64,000 bases of DNA, taken from contig NZ_LIXM01000004.1 in assembly GCF_002608565.1 (NCBI RefSeq), forward strand, positions 62,001-126,000. The letters are read 5' to 3'. Under the pieces are notes generated by a model. It saw only the letters and a program-made list of their open reading frames with translations. It was not told the origin of the DNA and did no database searches. Origin of the DNA: Vibrio sp. PID17_43. GTDB lineage: Bacteria; Pseudomonadota; Gammaproteobacteria; Enterobacterales; Vibrionaceae. Of the stretch, positions 63,001-64,000 are shown piece after piece (within the stretch, counting starts at the first letter, position 1; each line of letters begins with the position of its first letter). The translations under genes and the position numbers were made by a program.

Positions 63001-63163
63001 GGGTTTTAACGTGAATGAAATTAAAGAGAAGGTGATAAAAGGCAAACACTTAGGGCTATTGGGAATCGAAGAAAGGGTATTAACGCATAACGGAAAGTTA
63101 ACGCTAAACTCTCAACTCGATAGTGGGACTTCTGTTTTAGTTGAGTTTGAATATGAAGAATAA
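60014..63163 (+). CDS. sensor histidine kinase with two-component propeller and Y_Y_Y domain
   Basis: 1049 residues from ATG 60014. A signal or anchor helix lies at about 5-22. A periplasmic domain of repeated reg_prop motifs (MWIGTQHGLYVYD, IWVSTNSGGLSCFN, LWVGTLGGGLAYW, ...) covers about 30-660 and would form paired seven-bladed propellers. A Y_Y_Y domain follows (about 695-770; YEYRLTPSSHWQ, PGSYQLEVRGKGSNG), then one membrane helix (about 780-800) and a coiled coil. The kinase core is of the HisKA_3/NarX class: His859 in RELHDQFGQ, N-box ESVNNAIRHSKA, DNGMGF and GLLGIEERV. Its stop overlaps the regulator start, so they form one signalling pair. The signal may be a glycan breakdown product, as in related HTCS proteins; inferred. 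Confidence 0.93.
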   Translation: MRRFLKALVLFILVAWPIVVSAYNDSQRLAQHVGLDANNISTIMFDHKGFMWIGTQHGLYVYDGYQLQDFKPNFNDPGSINAIDIRNLYQSKDNKIWVSTNSGGLSCFNLATNTFTNFRHDSNDSNSISNDSVYDVIDGPDGHLWVATQIGLNRLNRSTGKITRFYKQQSNVHSLPSDYVYKLFADSKERLWVGTLGGGLAYWQEESQSFVSFDLGDGVDDVFSIEEDDSENLWIGTREGLFKVDLNNMQSNEIELTSLMKNKLAIISLHYAGNHKLLLGTYKNGLLAYDVRNHRLSSKHVRQSIESDAVTSIIENEQGELFFSTWGNGLHLLNGQLAEVFFNKEIDDHWFSMRDVSAVLADPQENIVWLGSITQGLHKIEKHSGEWIKTHADLPNVDVNSIFSIEKAANNDLFVGTSSGLWHLSAQGETLHFFQHDASEQKSIGKGFIRAVKQSSDGNVWVGIGGSGLYKYHIDTKSFSSYKHDAENHHSLSGNYITALMVEDDYLWVGTRSNGLNRCRVIGWYCERFLVDNNYLSHYYISDIEKDVNGNIWIGTDGGGLHKVVYRSKNDISGLENIPGVTSPGESIKSILSQDDGSIWIATNKGVSIYRPQQHSLKLTNNILSNIGSFIIGSKAKDRTHNLLGAQNGLAILKRDNNYLPSTSFPLRITRINHDTFSRSIAHLSIQDGQQISIPWGGMLTVDFALLDFSATKHEYEYRLTPSSHWQALENRNQINFFNVEPGSYQLEVRGKGSNGRWSEPANLSIDIVPPWWRNINYIGPLALLIIFIAISYHRYHMAKWLAHSTRLNLIKVQKELAIDELKSREATLKDAYRGIRDLTAKIQNAKEEERKSISRELHDQFGQSLTATQINLQLYKKEHPENSIRIDDSIKIVQAMIKQVRSISFDLRPSILDDVGLIAALNNLLHKMSLSLEHPIKFDAQVNFPMIHSQLATTLFRIIQESVNNAIRHSKATEIVVRLSFSESLITAEVKDNGMGFNVNEIKEKVIKGKHLGLLGIEERVLTHNGKLTLNSQLDSGTSVLVEFEYEE

Positions 63164-63800
63164 CAGCACAGTGGTACTTGTAGACGATCATGAGTTAGTC
63201 AGAGCAGGTATAAGAACGTTATTAGGTGCAATAGAGAGTATTGAGGTGGTGGGTGAGTGTGGGGAAGGATTGGATGCTCTTCCTATATTAAAACAGTTGA
63301 CTCCTGATCTTGTCGTTCTGGATATTTCTTTAAAAGGTCTGAATGGCATAGAGTTAGTCAGTCTGATAAGAAAGCAAAATACGAATATAAAAATTCTCAT
63401 GCTATCAATGCATAATAATGTTGAATATGTAGCAAAGTGTTTAAGAAATGGTGCCCAAGGTTATTTATTGAAAGACTCTGCAGTCGATGAGCTAGAGCCT
63501 GCTGTGATGAATGTTTTAAGTGGTGATTCATACATTAGTCGAGAAGTCGATGAGAGTATGCTAGACAAGCTGTTGTTGGATGAAAATACACCCACGTCAC
63601 TTTTGGAATTATTAACCAGTCGACAACGACAAATCCTTCAGTTGATTGCAGAAGGATATTCTACCAAGCAGATAGCCGATAGCATTCACGTGAGTATTAA
63701 AACGGTTGAAACGCATAGAACGCATATCATGAAACGTTTGAATATCTTCGATATAGCGGGCCTCGTTAGATTTGCCATGGAAAAAAGATTAATCCAATAA
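63153..63800 (+). CDS. LuxR/NarL-family response regulator
   Basis: 215 residues from ATG 63153, overlapping the kinase stop by 11 bp; a TTG at 63141 is less likely. The receiver domain has DD at 12-13 (VVLVDDHELVRAGIR), phosphoacceptor Asp57 in LVVLDISLKG and Lys in LLKDSAVDE. The C-terminal LuxR helix-turn-helix is LTSRQRQILQLIAEGYSTKQIADSIHVSIKTVETH. It is the cognate output of the upstream kinase. No adjacent target operon is visible in the remaining 200 bp, which hold no further gene. Confidence 0.94.
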   Translation: MKNNSTVVLVDDHELVRAGIRTLLGAIESIEVVGECGEGLDALPILKQLTPDLVVLDISLKGLNGIELVSLIRKQNTNIKILMLSMHNNVEYVAKCLRNGAQGYLLKDSAVDELEPAVMNVLSGDSYISREVDESMLDKLLLDENTPTSLLELLTSRQRQILQLIAEGYSTKQIADSIHVSIKTVETHRTHIMKRLNIFDIAGLVRFAMEKRLIQ

Positions 63801-64000
63801 CAAACCACCTAAGCTTAAGCCAGTCGATAGACCGGAGAATAGACCCTCACCCTCATAGTGCTCACTACAATGCTTTATTCAAATGTGTTGCGTGTGTTAT
63901 CCGATTTCTTAACTCTGTGGTAGAGCAAACCTATGATTATAGTCCAGCAAATAGGTTGTGGGTGGTTATTAATTAAAAATGTGATCATTGTATTTATTTA

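Overview
This 64 kb window reads as part of the second chromosome of a Vibrio, most likely of the Harveyi clade (V. parahaemolyticus, V. alginolyticus or V. harveyi relatives). The genus call rests on an intact chromosome II replication and segregation locus: rctB, an iteron origin with a perfect DnaA box, parA2/parB2 and several copies of the 13-bp parS2 palindrome. It is supported by a chitinase A whose catalytic residue numbering matches the studied V. harveyi enzyme. The species cannot be settled from the sequence alone. No rRNA, tRNA, CRISPR array or insertion sequence was seen.

Layout. 0-17 kb is a glycan-uptake island on the minus strand. It holds an Opp/Dpp-type ABC importer (five genes), a GH1 beta-glucosidase operon with a second, MalFGK-type importer, two LacI-family repressors and a LamB/ScrY-type porin. 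LacI-type palindromes and a CRP-like site sit in the promoter regions. 17-27 kb carries ppnP, a small membrane protein, chitinase A, a TetR/hydrolase pair, an acyltransferase, the Na+/H+ antiporter nhaD with an unusual structured leader and a 38-codon ORF, and a YitT protein. 27-35 kb holds alkylation repair genes (ada/alkA fusion and ogt, overlapping), a pirin, the divergent hdfR/maoP pair, nagB and a winged-helix protein with a nuclease-like C-terminus. 35-46 kb has two gltS paralogues bracketing an ABC exporter, a DCC-family thiol protein, ppiB, a decayed LytTR locus, an orphan rodA paralogue, yeeN and small conserved-looking ORFs.

46.5-57.9 kb is the replication and segregation core. rctB is transcribed away from an origin of about 1.2 kb with six ATGATCA iterons at a 22-23 bp pitch, a DnaA box, a candidate IHF site and further RctB-type motifs. 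parA2-parB2 are transcribed the other way, followed by tmcA and a cluster of parS2 sites, one built into the tmcA terminator, and then a FapA-family gene. 56.9-59.2 kb is a decay zone with wrecked catB-like and oppA-like genes. The window closes with an MscS channel and a large periplasmic-propeller sensor kinase overlapping its LuxR-type response regulator.

How the genes work together. The first 21 kb plus nagB suggest beta-glucoside and chitin use: outer-membrane entry, periplasmic capture, import, hydrolysis, and deamination of glucosamine-6-phosphate. The core region replicates and partitions the chromosome. The least explained parts are the nhaD leader, the nuclease-like winged-helix protein, the RctB-type motifs downstream of rctB, and the signal-less binding-protein-like gene at 6.2 kb.
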